Of a stretch of 64,000 nt of DNA, positions 8,756 through 18,252 are shown piece by piece. The notes beneath the pieces were generated by a model. It had not been told where the DNA came from. It worked only from the letters and a program-made list of their open reading frames with translations, and did not search any database. The translations under genes and the position numbers were made by a program. Position 1 is the stretch's first letter. Each line of letters starts with the position of its first letter. Origin of the DNA: Rhizobium sp. SL42 (GTDB lineage Bacteria; Pseudomonadota; Alphaproteobacteria; Rhizobiales; Rhizobiaceae). The DNA lies in NCBI RefSeq assembly GCF_021729845.1, contig NZ_CP063397.1, positions 2,246,001 through 2,310,000 of the forward strand, read 5' to 3'.

Positions 8756-9409
8756 ATGGATACAAGAACGCATGCCCCGAACCTGTCCGCACCGGAAAGC
8801 GGCCCACGCACCAAGCGCGATGCCATCATCGATGCGGCCGCGGCGATTTTTTCCGAAAGCGGATATCAGAGCGCCAGCATCGACGCGATTGCGGTGCGGG
8901 CCGATGTGTCTCGCCAGACGGTCTACAACCAGATCGGCGACAAGGAAAAAGTCTTCAAGGCTGTGGTCGCCGAGGTGACGCAGCGGTCCAGTGCCGGCTT
9001 CTTCTCGGTGCTGGAGACCTTTCCCGACCAGCCGACCCATCTGGAGGATGATCTGGTCGGGTTCGCCGCGCGCCTGCTGCGCGTTGCAGTCTGCGAGCCC
9101 AATGGTCGCTGGCTTCTGCGCCTGCTGTCGCTGGAGGGCGGGCGTCATCCCGAACTGTTCACCTCATGGCGCGAATACGGGCCGGGCCGCAAGCACCCCG
9201 CGATGGCGGCCCGTTTTGCCCAGCTGGCCCATGCCGGATATCTGGATGTGGAGGACCCGTCGCTTGCTGCCCGCCAGTTCATGGCGCTGATCATGTCTGA
9301 TGTGCGCTCAGACCTGCAATTGGGCATTCCGATCCCGGAGACCGAGCTGGATGGCCTGGCGCGCAATGCCGTCAGGACCTTCCTGCGCGCCTTCGCCAGG
9401 CGCCGATAG
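8756..9409 (+). CDS. TetR/AcrR family transcriptional regulator
   Basis: DNA-binding repressor, 217 aa. The N-terminal HTH lies at about residues 20-66, with IDAIAVRADVSRQTVYNQIGDKEKVFKAVV matching the TetR signature in outline (SRQTVYNQIGDKEKVF is the recognition helix and following helix). The C-terminal ligand domain resembles the TetR_C_7/AefR-like group found with efflux pumps. It starts at ATG 8756, which has no ribosome-binding site. It is divergent from the MFS efflux gene and is its probable local repressor. The ligand is unknown. Confidence 0.88.
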   Translation: MDTRTHAPNLSAPESGPRTKRDAIIDAAAAIFSESGYQSASIDAIAVRADVSRQTVYNQIGDKEKVFKAVVAEVTQRSSAGFFSVLETFPDQPTHLEDDLVGFAARLLRVAVCEPNGRWLLRLLSLEGGRHPELFTSWREYGPGRKHPAMAARFAQLAHAGYLDVEDPSLAARQFMALIMSDVRSDLQLGIPIPETELDGLARNAVRTFLRAFARRR

Positions 9410-9497
9410 CCCAAGGCTATCGCACAGGCTGATTGCTATCCGTTGATTGCTGCCCATTGATTGTCGGGCGCGGTCTTTTGCCGTGGAAGGAGCCGGA

Positions 9498-10004
9498 TCA
9501 GTTGCTGGCGCGTTCGACGCGGATATCGCCCAGGTCATCGATCAGGACAGTCCATTCTTCGGCCCTGTCGGCCTGCGGGCTGGTCTTCAGGTAGACGGTA
9601 GCCATAAAGCCCGGTTCCTCGCCGACGCCGGTCATGCTCTCTGGCATGATGCCGGTTACATAGGGACGAAGGGCGGTGAATTCTTCCAGTTCGACGCTCT
9701 GTACCAGCCGCGGGCCGGCCTCTTCCGCAGCAATCGTCTGCAGATAAATCTTTGCAGTGCGATCGGGTTGGCGGATCGCCACAAGCTTGTAATAGCCGCG
9801 CGCGCCCTCAGCGCTGGACGCATTGTCCGCGTCTGCTTCTGCAACCGCTGCCCCTTGAGGTCCGGTAATCCAGAAGCCACCGCTGACCACGAATGTCGCC
9901 GTTACCGGCAACTGGCCGATGTCGTCTGCCTGCGCGGGTGCCGTAAGCGATGCGGACAGCAACAGCGCAAGCACGCAGCTTTGGGCGAACACAGAGACTT
10001 TCAT
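9498..10004 (-). CDS. Exported protein of unknown function
   Basis: 168 aa with a clear Sec signal peptide (MKVSVFAQSCVLALLLSASL, cleavage likely after APAQA at about residue 26). The mature part is about 142 residues with no cysteine or metal motif I recognise and a predicted beta-rich pattern (LPVTATFVVSGGFWITG, YYKLVAIRQPDRTAKIYLQ). I choose the ATG at 10004, which has GGTGG upstream; an ATG at 10028 would overlap the NAD kinase stop (TGATG) and add 8 residues before the signal peptide. It lies directly downstream of nadK, probably in one transcript. Function unknown. Confidence 0.72.
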   Translation of the reverse strand: MKVSVFAQSCVLALLLSASLTAPAQADDIGQLPVTATFVVSGGFWITGPQGAAVAEADADNASSAEGARGYYKLVAIRQPDRTAKIYLQTIAAEEAGPRLVQSVELEEFTALRPYVTGIMPESMTGVGEEPGFMATVYLKTSPQADRAEEWTVLIDDLGDIRVERASN

Positions 10005-10027
10005 ACGACCACCATAAATCGGCACCA

Positions 10028-10801
10028 TCAATTGGCAAACTGTTCGGCGAGAATTCTGTCCGACCAGGAGCGATCGGGATCCGACAGGATGTGAGCCGTG
10101 GTGTCCTCCGACTGTTCCACTTCCACCCTGAGCACGGACTTGACCTCGGTGTGATCGGCAACCGCATTCACCGGCCGCTTTTCCGGCTCCAGCACTTCCA
10201 GCACCACCTTTGCCTTGTTTGGCAAAAGCGCGCCGCGCCAGCGCCTGGGCCGGAAGGCGCTGACCGGCGTCAGCGCAAGGAGCGGCGCCTCCAGCGGCAG
10301 GATCGGCCCATGGGCCGAGAGATTGTAGGCCGTCGACCCGACCGGGGTCGCCACCATCAGTCCATCGCAGATCAGTTCCTCAAGTCGAACCTGGCCATCG
10401 ATCACGACGCGAAGCTTGGCCGCCTGGTAGGATTGTCTGAACAGCGAGACCTCGTTGATGGCCAATGCATAGGAAATCGAGCCGTCGGCATTGCTGGTGG
10501 TCATCTGCAGCGGGTGGAAATCATTCTCCACCGCCTGCGCGATGCGCTCATGCAGCCGTTCTGTGGAAAAGTCATTCATCAGGAAACCGACCGAGCCGCG
10601 GTTCATCCCGTAGATCATCTTGCCGCTGTTCATCGTGTCATGCAGCGTCTGCAGCATGAAGCCGTCTCCGCCGAGCGCCACGATGACATCAGCTTCGGTT
10701 GGTGCGACATGGCCATAGATGCGAATCAGTTCGTCGCGCGAAGCCTGCGCTTCATCCGTATTGGAGGCGATGAACGACAGTGACCGGAACGATCGAGACA
10801 T
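10028..10801 (-). CDS. nadK: NAD kinase
   Basis: ATP-dependent phosphorylation of NAD to NADP, cytosolic. 257 aa, the short length usual for alphaproteobacterial NadK. The GGDGF motif is at residues 44-48 ([14 protein letters not shown]), the NE pair at Asn116-Glu117 (INEVSLFRQ), and the glycine-rich conserved block at [19 protein letters not shown], all typical of the family. It is followed at once by the exported protein gene. Confidence 0.95.
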   Translation of the reverse strand: MSRSFRSLSFIASNTDEAQASRDELIRIYGHVAPTEADVIVALGGDGFMLQTLHDTMNSGKMIYGMNRGSVGFLMNDFSTERLHERIAQAVENDFHPLQMTTSNADGSISYALAINEVSLFRQSYQAAKLRVVIDGQVRLEELICDGLMVATPVGSTAYNLSAHGPILPLEAPLLALTPVSAFRPRRWRGALLPNKAKVVLEVLEPEKRPVNAVADHTEVKSVLRVEVEQSEDTTAHILSDPDRSWSDRILAEQFAN

Positions 10802-10995
10802 GGCAGACCCTTTTAATCAGGCGCCAGTGGTACATGACAAAGCATTGGAACGACAAGCCATTTGCGCTGTCAAACGGTTCTCCCGACTGGCTTTTGACGT
10901 TGGCCCGGCAATCCCGCCCGCTAACCAATTCTTCTAACCATCCTGCAATTTTTTGCTTTACGGCAAATCATTTTGCCCTTATTGACGGCCTCACT

Positions 10996-11071
<76 letters not shown>

Positions 11072-11151
11072 CTTTTTCACTTCAGCGTGGCTGGATGTTT
11101 GGTTCCATGTGCTTTTGCAAGCATGGACGAATTCATTCGCGCACGCTGAGA

Positions 11152-11170
11152 GCCGCATATGCGGCGTTTT
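11152..11170 (+). terminator. Probable terminator of tRNA-Thr
   Basis: Perfect palindrome GCCGCATATGCGGC at 11152-11165 followed by GTTTT. It stands between tRNA-Thr and the convergent amidohydrolase gene. The stem is short, so the call is moderate. Confidence 0.45.
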
Positions 11171-11251
11171 CCTGGCCGCATCTTCTTCCCAGAGCCCGCA
11201 TGTCAACCGCAATCGCGTTGACGGCTCGGCTGAGATCTGCCGGCTGTCGAT

Positions 11252-12730
11252 CTAGCCGATCGTGTTCTTGTGGATCCTGCCATCCTTGACGATGATGACG
11301 AAGTTTTGCGCCGGATCCTCGATCAAGCTGATATTGTCGAGTGGGTCGCCATCGACCAGCAGCAGGTCGGCGAGCGCACCTTCCTGAACGACGCCGAGTT
11401 TACCCTCGTACGGGCTGCGCAGCCCTGACAGGGCCAGCAGTTCGCCATTGTCGGCGGTCGCCATTTTGAGGACCTCGGCGGGCTTGTACCAGCGGGTCAG
11501 CTTGGCCAGCTGCGCGCCCTGGCGACTTGCCACCTTGGCGTCGAAAAGCGTATCGCTGCCCCATCCCGTCTTGATCTTGTATTTCTTCGCAAGTTCATAG
11601 GCATTGTCCGTGCCGCTGAACATTTCGATCTGCTTTTTCCTGTTGGCGGACCCTTCCGGAAACGGCGTCGCATCCTGATCGTCGAGGAAAGGTTGCAGGC
11701 ACCACCATAGGCCTTTTTCCGCCATCAGTGCGACGGTCGCATCATCCAACAGGTTGCCGTGTTCGATACAGCGCACACCGGCATTGATGGCCTGCTGCAC
11801 CGCTTTCGGCGTGTAGGCATGCACCGTTGCATAGGTGCCCCAGTTTTCCGCCGCGATGACGCCTGCCTGCATCTCCTCCAGCGTGAATTGGGTCACGTCG
11901 AGCGGGTCATAGGAAGATGAGACGCCGCCGCCGGCCATCAGCTTGATCTGCGATGCACCGAGCGCCAGTTGTTCGCGTGCGCGCTTCCGGACGACGGAAG
12001 GGTCGTCGGCAATGGCCGCAGCCCCGGTCCTTTCGCTGAACGAAAAGTCGCCGGGCGGCGCGGGCAATTCGTTCGGCAGGCGGAAATCGCCGTGCCCGCC
12101 GGTCTGGGATATGAAGGCGCCTGACGGCCAGATGCGTGGTCCCGTGGCCAGTCCGGCGTCAATGCCGCGTTTGAGGCCGAACGACGGTCCGCCCATATCG
12201 CGGATCGACGTGAAGCCGCGCATCAGTGTGTCATTGGCTTCCTTGACCGCCGCGACGTTGATGAAGCCGATATCGGATGTCAGGATCGCAATCTGCGGAA
12301 CCGAGGCGAACATGATGTGGGTATGGGCATCGATCAGTCCGGGCATCAGGGTTCGACCGCCACCGGCAATCCGGGTGATCGCGATATCGGCAGGCACCGG
12401 TATGTCGGCGCTTGCGATCGTCTTGATCGTATTGCCGACGACAAGCACGCTGGATGGCGCCGACAAGCTCGCCGATACCCCGTCGAAGATGCGCACATTC
12501 TCGAACAGAATGCCCGGGGATTGAGCCGTCTGGCTTGTCTGGGCCTTGGCAGGGCCGGAAATGCTCGACAGCCCGGCCGCGGCAAAGACCGCGCCGGCGC
12601 CCACGAAGAAGCCGCGTCGTGACAGATCAGCGTTCATCCGGTTTGTAAGGGCCTGCAGACTTGGGTCGCAGCATTTGCAGGTATCGGGTTCGATCAGCTT
12701 TCTGTATTTGCGCCCAAAGCGTACAGGCAT
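11252..12730 (-). CDS. Amidohydrolase with Tat signal, imidazolonepropionase/prolidase-like
   Basis: Metal-dependent hydrolase of the amidohydrolase superfamily, 492 aa, predicted to be exported folded by the Tat system. The metal-binding H-x-H is in GLIDAHTHIMFA; later conserved blocks include TVHAYTPKAVQQAINAGVRC and KTGWGSDTLFD with the terminal Asp ligand. The Tat motif SRRGFF is at residues 37-42, followed by a hydrophobic stretch ending at PAKAQ. Before it lies an unusual 36-residue leader containing CKCC at residues 18-21. The start at ATG 12730 has AGAGGT upstream; an internal ATG (residue 32) would give a normal Tat n-region. Substrate unknown. Confidence 0.85.
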   Translation of the reverse strand: MPVRFGRKYRKLIEPDTCKCCDPSLQALTNRMNADLSRRGFFVGAGAVFAAAGLSSISGPAKAQTSQTAQSPGILFENVRIFDGVSASLSAPSSVLVVGNTIKTIASADIPVPADIAITRIAGGGRTLMPGLIDAHTHIMFASVPQIAILTSDIGFINVAAVKEANDTLMRGFTSIRDMGGPSFGLKRGIDAGLATGPRIWPSGAFISQTGGHGDFRLPNELPAPPGDFSFSERTGAAAIADDPSVVRKRAREQLALGASQIKLMAGGGVSSSYDPLDVTQFTLEEMQAGVIAAENWGTYATVHAYTPKAVQQAINAGVRCIEHGNLLDDATVALMAEKGLWWCLQPFLDDQDATPFPEGSANRKKQIEMFSGTDNAYELAKKYKIKTGWGSDTLFDAKVASRQGAQLAKLTRWYKPAEVLKMATADNGELLALSGLRSPYEGKLGVVQEGALADLLLVDGDPLDNISLIEDPAQNFVIIVKDGRIHKNTIG

Positions 12731-12978
12731 GTCGATACCTCTATGGAAAATGAACAAATCCGATATTGCGGCATGATATCAAGTTTCAATTCGCCTTCAA
12801 TGAAATAAATGACCGAATATATTTGTCGCTCTATTCTGAACATTGTCAAAAATGGATGGTTATTCGCATCTGTATTCTGTTGTCCGTGCGATTGATTTTT
12901 TCGAGTTATCAATCAGGATCGTGGCTAATATCAACCAGATCGGCTGCGCATCCGTGCGGGCCCTGATGTCGGCGGGAG
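12731..12978. other. AT-rich divergent gap
   Basis: About 250 bp between the amidohydrolase and the outer-membrane-like gene. Bases 12765-12915 are clearly richer in A+T than the surroundings (for example AATGAAATAAATGACCGAAT). It must hold both divergent promoters; I could not assign -35/-10 pairs with confidence, and no gene is visible. Confidence 0.4.
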
Positions 12979-13845
12979 ATGGGGTTCGTGTTCAAGTGTC
13001 GCGTGCTTGGGTCCGGTGGCAACTTATCCCGTGTGCTCGTCTTCGGTGCGGCCCTGCTTGTATTCGGGCAGCAGGCTGGAGCGCAGGAGAATACTGCCGG
13101 TACCGCCGGCGAAGCGGACAAAGCCTCGGTTCTGCCCGGAGACTGGAAACTGATCGTCAGTCCCTATGTCTGGGCTTTGTCGCTGGATGGCGATGCCTCG
13201 CTGGCCGGTTTCGATACGCATGTCGATGTACCGTTCTCCGAGACGCTGAAACACCTCGATCTGGCGATCATGGGCAATGTCGAAGTCACCAATGGGCGAT
13301 TCGGTTTCTACTTCGACGGCCAGTATGCCGAGACGAGCCAGGAGGAGGAACTGCTCTCGAACGAGCTGGCAATCGGCATAACCACGACGACGCTGGCGGT
13401 TGGCGCATTCTATCGCGCCTACGAACTCGACCTTGGCGGCCGGACGGTGTTCAACGCGCCCCGCGTTCTTGCCATCGAGCCGACGGTTGGTCTGCGCTGG
13501 ACGAAGCTGGAGGCAAGCGTCCAGGCCCTCGGCCTGACGACGACCAAGCAGGCGAACTGGACCGATCCCTTTGTCGGCGTCAGATTGAACGCGGATCTCG
13601 ACGAGCGCTGGAACGTCTGGACGGAGGCCGACATCGGCGGTTTCGATATCGGGTCGAAGATCGCCTACAGCGCCCAGGCCTTCTTGGGCTACCGTACCTA
13701 TGTCCTCGACCATCCGACAGTATTGCGCCTCGGCTACCGGGTCACCTCGCAGGATTTCGAGACGGACGATTTCACCGGCAGCAACAAGTTCAAGTGGGAT
13801 GTGACCCAGCACGGTCCGCTGATCGGCTTCTCAATGCAGTTTTAA
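12979..13845 (+). CDS. Outer-membrane beta-barrel-like protein
   Basis: 288 aa with a signal peptide (hydrophobic LVFGAALLVF, cleavage likely after AGA) and then alternating amphipathic strands with aromatic edges such as KLIVSPYVWALSLDGD, FGFYFDGQYA, AFYRAYELDLGG and AFLGYRTYVL. The protein ends in Phe (FSMQF), the usual outer-membrane barrel end. It resembles porin-family/OmpW-like proteins in layout but I do not assign a family. The start is uncertain: GGGAG lies too close to the ATG at 12979, and a later start before the signal core is possible. Confidence 0.7.
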   Translation: MGFVFKCRVLGSGGNLSRVLVFGAALLVFGQQAGAQENTAGTAGEADKASVLPGDWKLIVSPYVWALSLDGDASLAGFDTHVDVPFSETLKHLDLAIMGNVEVTNGRFGFYFDGQYAETSQEEELLSNELAIGITTTTLAVGAFYRAYELDLGGRTVFNAPRVLAIEPTVGLRWTKLEASVQALGLTTTKQANWTDPFVGVRLNADLDERWNVWTEADIGGFDIGSKIAYSAQAFLGYRTYVLDHPTVLRLGYRVTSQDFETDDFTGSNKFKWDVTQHGPLIGFSMQF

Positions 13846-13889
13846 GCCCCCACGCTGTCACCACGTGGCGGCTGTCATGGGTCGACGGA

Positions 13890-14087
13890 TCAGGCGTAGC
13901 CGATGAATTCTGGGGCAATCTGGCGATTGGCGCCATAGTCGCGGGCAAACGCTTTCTGGCTGCGCCCCTGGGCCTGCAACTCGATCACCGCCGGCCGCGC
14001 CGCACCATCGGCATAGGTTCCGGTGTCCGGGCCGGTCGTGGCGACGGCGCGTTCGACGATGCGCAATGAGGTGAGCAATGCCAGCAT
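13890..14087 (-). CDS. Small protein of unknown function (65 aa)
   Basis: Starts at ATG 14087 with GGAGG 7 bp upstream and encodes a 65-aa protein beginning MLALLTSLRIVERAVATTGP and ending APEFIGYA. There is no clear signal peptide or domain; the first 15 residues could form an amphipathic helix. The strong ribosome site and sensible composition argue for a real gene. I do not recognise it. Confidence 0.5.
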   Translation of the reverse strand: MLALLTSLRIVERAVATTGPDTGTYADGAARPAVIELQAQGRSQKAFARDYGANRQIAPEFIGYA

Positions 14088-14338
14088 GATGTATCCTCCA
14101 GGGTCTTGCAGAAACGACGACATGCCGCACCCGGTTCCCTGTCTACGCCGCATTCGGTTGACCAAATGTTAACCATAAATCTTTGAATGAAATTTGACAG
14201 GGCGTGGCGACCGCAATCGCGCCGGCACGAGTACAGCCTGCGCTTCAGATCGTCACCGGCCAATCCCTTGACGATTGTCATATACGTCGCGCAAACCGGC
14301 ATGCTAGAGCCCGGCTTTCTCGTACAGGAGCAAGGCTG

Positions 14339-14551
14339 ATGGAAGTCCGCGATTCAAATGGAACGGTTCTCAATGAGGGTGATAACGTCACGCTGATCAA
14401 GGATCTCAAGGTCAAGGGCACGTCCGATACGCTGAAGCGCGGCACGATGATCAAGGGCATTCACCTGACCGACAATGAAGACGAAGTCGAATGCCGCCAT
14501 GCCAAGATCAGGGGCCTGGTGCTGCGCACCGAGTTTCTCAAGAAGGCCTGA
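14339..14551 (+). CDS. PhnA/YjdM C-terminal domain protein
   Basis: 70 aa matching the C-terminal domain of E. coli PhnA (YjdM): VRDSNGTVLNEGDNVTLIKD and LKVKGTSDTLKRGT, ending LRTEFLKKA. The N-terminal zinc ribbon of full-length PhnA is absent, the usual form in rhizobia. The name alkylphosphonate utilisation protein is historical; the biochemical role is not established. An AGGAG lies 10 bp upstream of the ATG. No phosphonate genes are nearby. Confidence 0.85.
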   Translation: MEVRDSNGTVLNEGDNVTLIKDLKVKGTSDTLKRGTMIKGIHLTDNEDEVECRHAKIRGLVLRTEFLKKA

Positions 14552-14717
14552 TCTTTAGGAAGGCCCGATCTTCAGGGAGGTATGACCTTCAGCAAGGCCT
14601 GAACGCAGCCGTGAAGCGTGTACGATGCCGCTGCGCGGATGAAGGTGAAGTCCTGCAATAGACAATCGTCAAGATTGCGTGCGTAATGCAGCAGCGGCAA
14701 TCTTGCGATGGAGCTTG

Positions 14718-15227
14718 ATGATGGTCTTCGGTATGGCGCCTTTTACGTTCTTTCACGTTTTTCTCAGTTTGATCGGCATCGCGGCGGGCTTCGTCGCGCT
14801 GCAGGGCTGGCTCAGGTCGGAACTGCGTCCCGGCTGGACGGCGTTGTTCCTCGGCACCACGATTGCGACGGTGGTGACCGGATTTCTCTTTCCCTACACT
14901 GTGTTCACGCCGGCCATCGGCGTTGGCATCATCACCTCGGTATTTCTGATCGTCGCCGTCTATGCGCTCTATCGCGGGCGCCTGTCCGGTTACTGGCGGC
15001 CGGCCTTCGTCATCTGTTCGGTGGTCTCGCTCTATCTCAACACCTTCGTTCTCGTCGTGCAGGCCTTCCTCAAGGTGCCGACGCTGAACGCCCTGGCGCC
15101 CAACGGCTCGGAGCCGCCCTTTGCCATTGCGCAAGGGCTGGTGCTGGTCGCATTTCTCGGTCTTGGTTATCTGGCGACGATCCGCTTTCGCCCAGGATTG
15201 GCGGCAGGGTTGCGGTCGCGGTTCTGA
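14718..15227 (+). CDS. Small integral membrane protein
   Basis: 169 aa, about five hydrophobic segments (APFTFFHVFLSLIGIAAGFV; ALFLGTTIATVVTGFLF; GVGIITSVFLIVAVYAL; FVICSVVSLYLNTFVLVV; LVLVAFLGLGYLATI). Starts at the second of two adjacent codons with GGAG upstream (ATG 14718). It resembles DUF2306-like membrane proteins in layout but I do not claim membership. Standing alone between the PhnA-domain gene and rlmB, it has no contextual clue to its role. Confidence 0.7.
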   Translation: MMVFGMAPFTFFHVFLSLIGIAAGFVALQGWLRSELRPGWTALFLGTTIATVVTGFLFPYTVFTPAIGVGIITSVFLIVAVYALYRGRLSGYWRPAFVICSVVSLYLNTFVLVVQAFLKVPTLNALAPNGSEPPFAIAQGLVLVAFLGLGYLATIRFRPGLAAGLRSRF

Positions 15228-15433
15228 GCGTCGCTTCGTCGCGCGGCCAAGGATGGCCGGGGCCGGGCGCTTGCGCCCGCTTCCGGCGCGTCACGATAGT
15301 CGTGTGAAAAATGACCCGCGCTGAAATGGGAAGAATACCGCGCCCGCCGGCGAACGTGATTGCGTCTTTGCCGGCTCGAGGGAACGGCTGTCACGATTGC
15401 GCAGCGTTCCGTCGATACCGGCAAAGGTGACGG

Positions 15434-16309
15434 TTATTTTGCCAGATGCTGGCGCGTGGCATAGAGCGCGATCGCCGCCGCATTGGAGACGTTGAGCGAC
15501 TTGATTTCTCCCGGCATGTCGAGACGGGCCAGTGCCGAAACCGTATCGCGCGTCTTCTGCCTGAGGCCCTTGCCTTCGGAGCCCAGGACCAGGGCGATCT
15601 TGTCACCGGTCAGGCTACTCTCCATCGGTTGCGGGCCGTCCGAATCAAGGCCGATGGAAAAGAAGCCGAGCTTGTGCAGTTCAGCCAGTGCATCCGATAG
15701 ATTGGTGATCTGGATATAGGGGATCATTTCGAGCGCCCCCGATGCCGATTTTGCCAGCACGCCGGATTCGGTCGGGCTGTGCCGCATGGTGGTGATCACG
15801 GCGCCGGCGCCGAACGCGACCGCCGAACGCATGATCGCGCCGACATTGTGCGGATCGGTAACCTGGTCGAGCACCAGAAGCAGCGGGCTTTCCTTAAGCG
15901 CTTCCAGCCGGCGCACGGGCAGGGGACGGGTTTCGAGCATGACGCCCTGATGAATGGCTTCCGGCCCGAGGATCTTGTCCAGATCCTGCGGCGTGACCAT
16001 CTCGACCGGGAAGCCGAGGGCCGCCACCGATTCGATTTCGAGCCGAACCAGCGCGTTCTGCGTTGCCGACAGCTTGATCAGCTTGCGCTCGGGATTGTCG
16101 AGGGCGGCACGCACGGTATGCAGGCCGTAGAGATGCACCTGGTCGGGCGCTATCGGCGGCGGCGTCCAGTCGGCATTGCTCTTGCGTCGCTTCTGCGGCT
16201 GCGGGGTTGGAATTTCGCCACGCTCGCGCTTTGCATCGCGCACCTGGCGGCGCAGCGTAGCATAGTGGGTGTCGCGGGAGGATTTGTCGTCGGGAGTGTC
16301 TTTAGCCAT
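15434..16309 (-). CDS. rlmB: 23S rRNA (guanosine-2'-O-)-methyltransferase, TrmH/SpoU family
   Basis: SAM-dependent 2'-O-methylation of G2251 in 23S rRNA (E. coli numbering). 291 aa: a basic N-terminal extension, a substrate-binding domain at about residues 58-125 (HLYGLHTVRAALDNPERKL) and the knotted SPOUT catalytic domain with the three signature blocks LVLDQVTDPHNVGAIMRSA, LVLGSEGKGLRQ and LDMPGEIKSLNVSNAAAIAL. It is divergent from the tRNA-Tyr/tRNA-Gly/tuf unit. Other TrmH-family specificity cannot be excluded from sequence alone. Confidence 0.9.
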   Translation of the reverse strand: MAKDTPDDKSSRDTHYATLRRQVRDAKRERGEIPTPQPQKRRKSNADWTPPPIAPDQVHLYGLHTVRAALDNPERKLIKLSATQNALVRLEIESVAALGFPVEMVTPQDLDKILGPEAIHQGVMLETRPLPVRRLEALKESPLLLVLDQVTDPHNVGAIMRSAVAFGAGAVITTMRHSPTESGVLAKSASGALEMIPYIQITNLSDALAELHKLGFFSIGLDSDGPQPMESSLTGDKIALVLGSEGKGLRQKTRDTVSALARLDMPGEIKSLNVSNAAAIALYATRQHLAK

Positions 16310-16378
16310 GCAGCCTTATAACGCTCCGATGCATCTGGGGATAGACCCGACGCGAAAACCGCGCATTTCTGGGGCTCC

Positions 16379-16440
16379 GAAATTTTTCGAAATTTTTCCT
16401 ATGTCATTGTGTTGACATCAGGGAATTGGGCAGTCATATA
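16379..16440 (+). promoter_or_regulatory. Strong promoter of tRNA-Tyr/tRNA-Gly/tuf with UP-like element
   Basis: TTGACA at 16412-16417 and CATATA at 16435-16440, spacer exactly 17 bp, about 78 bp upstream of tRNA-Tyr. Just upstream, GAAATTTTTC occurs twice in tandem (16379-16388, 16389-16398), giving A/T tracts phased at 10 bp in the place where UP elements bind the alpha subunit C-terminal domain. Confidence 0.75.
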
Positions 16441-16517
16441 CCCGCCGCAGACCGAGGGGGCGCCGCTCCACCGGTCTGGAATGAAAAGCTTGGTCGCTTT
16501 GATCCGGACGAAAAACT

Positions 16518-16602
16518 GGAGAGATGCCCGAGTGGTTAAAGGGGACGGACTGTAAATCCGTTGGCTCAGCCTACGTTGGTTCAAATCCAACTCTCTCCAC
16601 CA
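16518..16602 (+). tRNA. tRNA-Tyr (anticodon GTA)
   Basis: 85 nt with long variable arm, CCA encoded. Acceptor GGAGAGA pairs with TCTCTCC, anticodon loop CTGTAAA between ACGGA and TCCGT, T-loop TTCAAAT. Class II tRNA as expected for bacterial Tyr. Confidence 0.97.
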
Positions 16603-16623
16603 TTCGTCCTCGGATCACATACT

Positions 16624-16697
16624 GCGGGTATAGCTCAATGGTAGAGCAGCAGCCTTCCAAGCTGAATACACGGGTTCGATTCCCGTTACCCGCTCCA
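16624..16697 (+). tRNA. tRNA-Gly (anticodon TCC)
   Basis: 74 nt with CCA encoded. Acceptor GCGGGTA pairs with TACCCGC, anticodon loop CTTCCAA, T-arm CGGGTTCGATTCCCG. Lies 21 bp after tRNA-Tyr and 220 bp before tuf, the same Tyr-Gly-tuf order as the E. coli tufB operon. Confidence 0.97.
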
Positions 16698-16917
16698 AGT
16701 TTTTTACGCAGCAGCTTGAAATAAAACGATTTTAACCAACAGCTTTCCGTTACGGGATCTTTGGTGCCTTGTTTCTCTGGGCGCGTCTGCGGGCCGCATT
16801 TTTGCCCCCGTTCCCGGCCAGCATTTAACGCTTGCGCAATCCTCTCGAAACCCTTAAACGGCGGGACCAAACCGGTTCGCCCGGGGCAACCTCTTTTCGT
16901 TCATAGGAAGCATTCAA

Positions 16918-18093
<1,176 letters not shown>

Positions 18094-18115
18094 TCGATTG
18101 AGTCTATGAATGAAG

Positions 18116-18144
18116 AGCCTCGCCGGAAACGGCGGGGCTTTTTT
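18116..18144 (+). terminator. Intrinsic terminator of tuf copy 1
   Basis: 10-bp stem AGCCTCGCCG / CGGCGGGGCT (one G-T pair), GAAA tetraloop, then a run of six T (18139-18144). Confidence 0.93.
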
Positions 18145-18252
18145 GCGTATTGCGGTGAGCAGCTTTGCTGTGCCGCTGGACGCGCGCTGTCCTAGGGTTA
18201 TGGCTGATGTTCCATAGCCTTCTGGTCAAGCCCGGATGTCGTTCAGCAGCAT

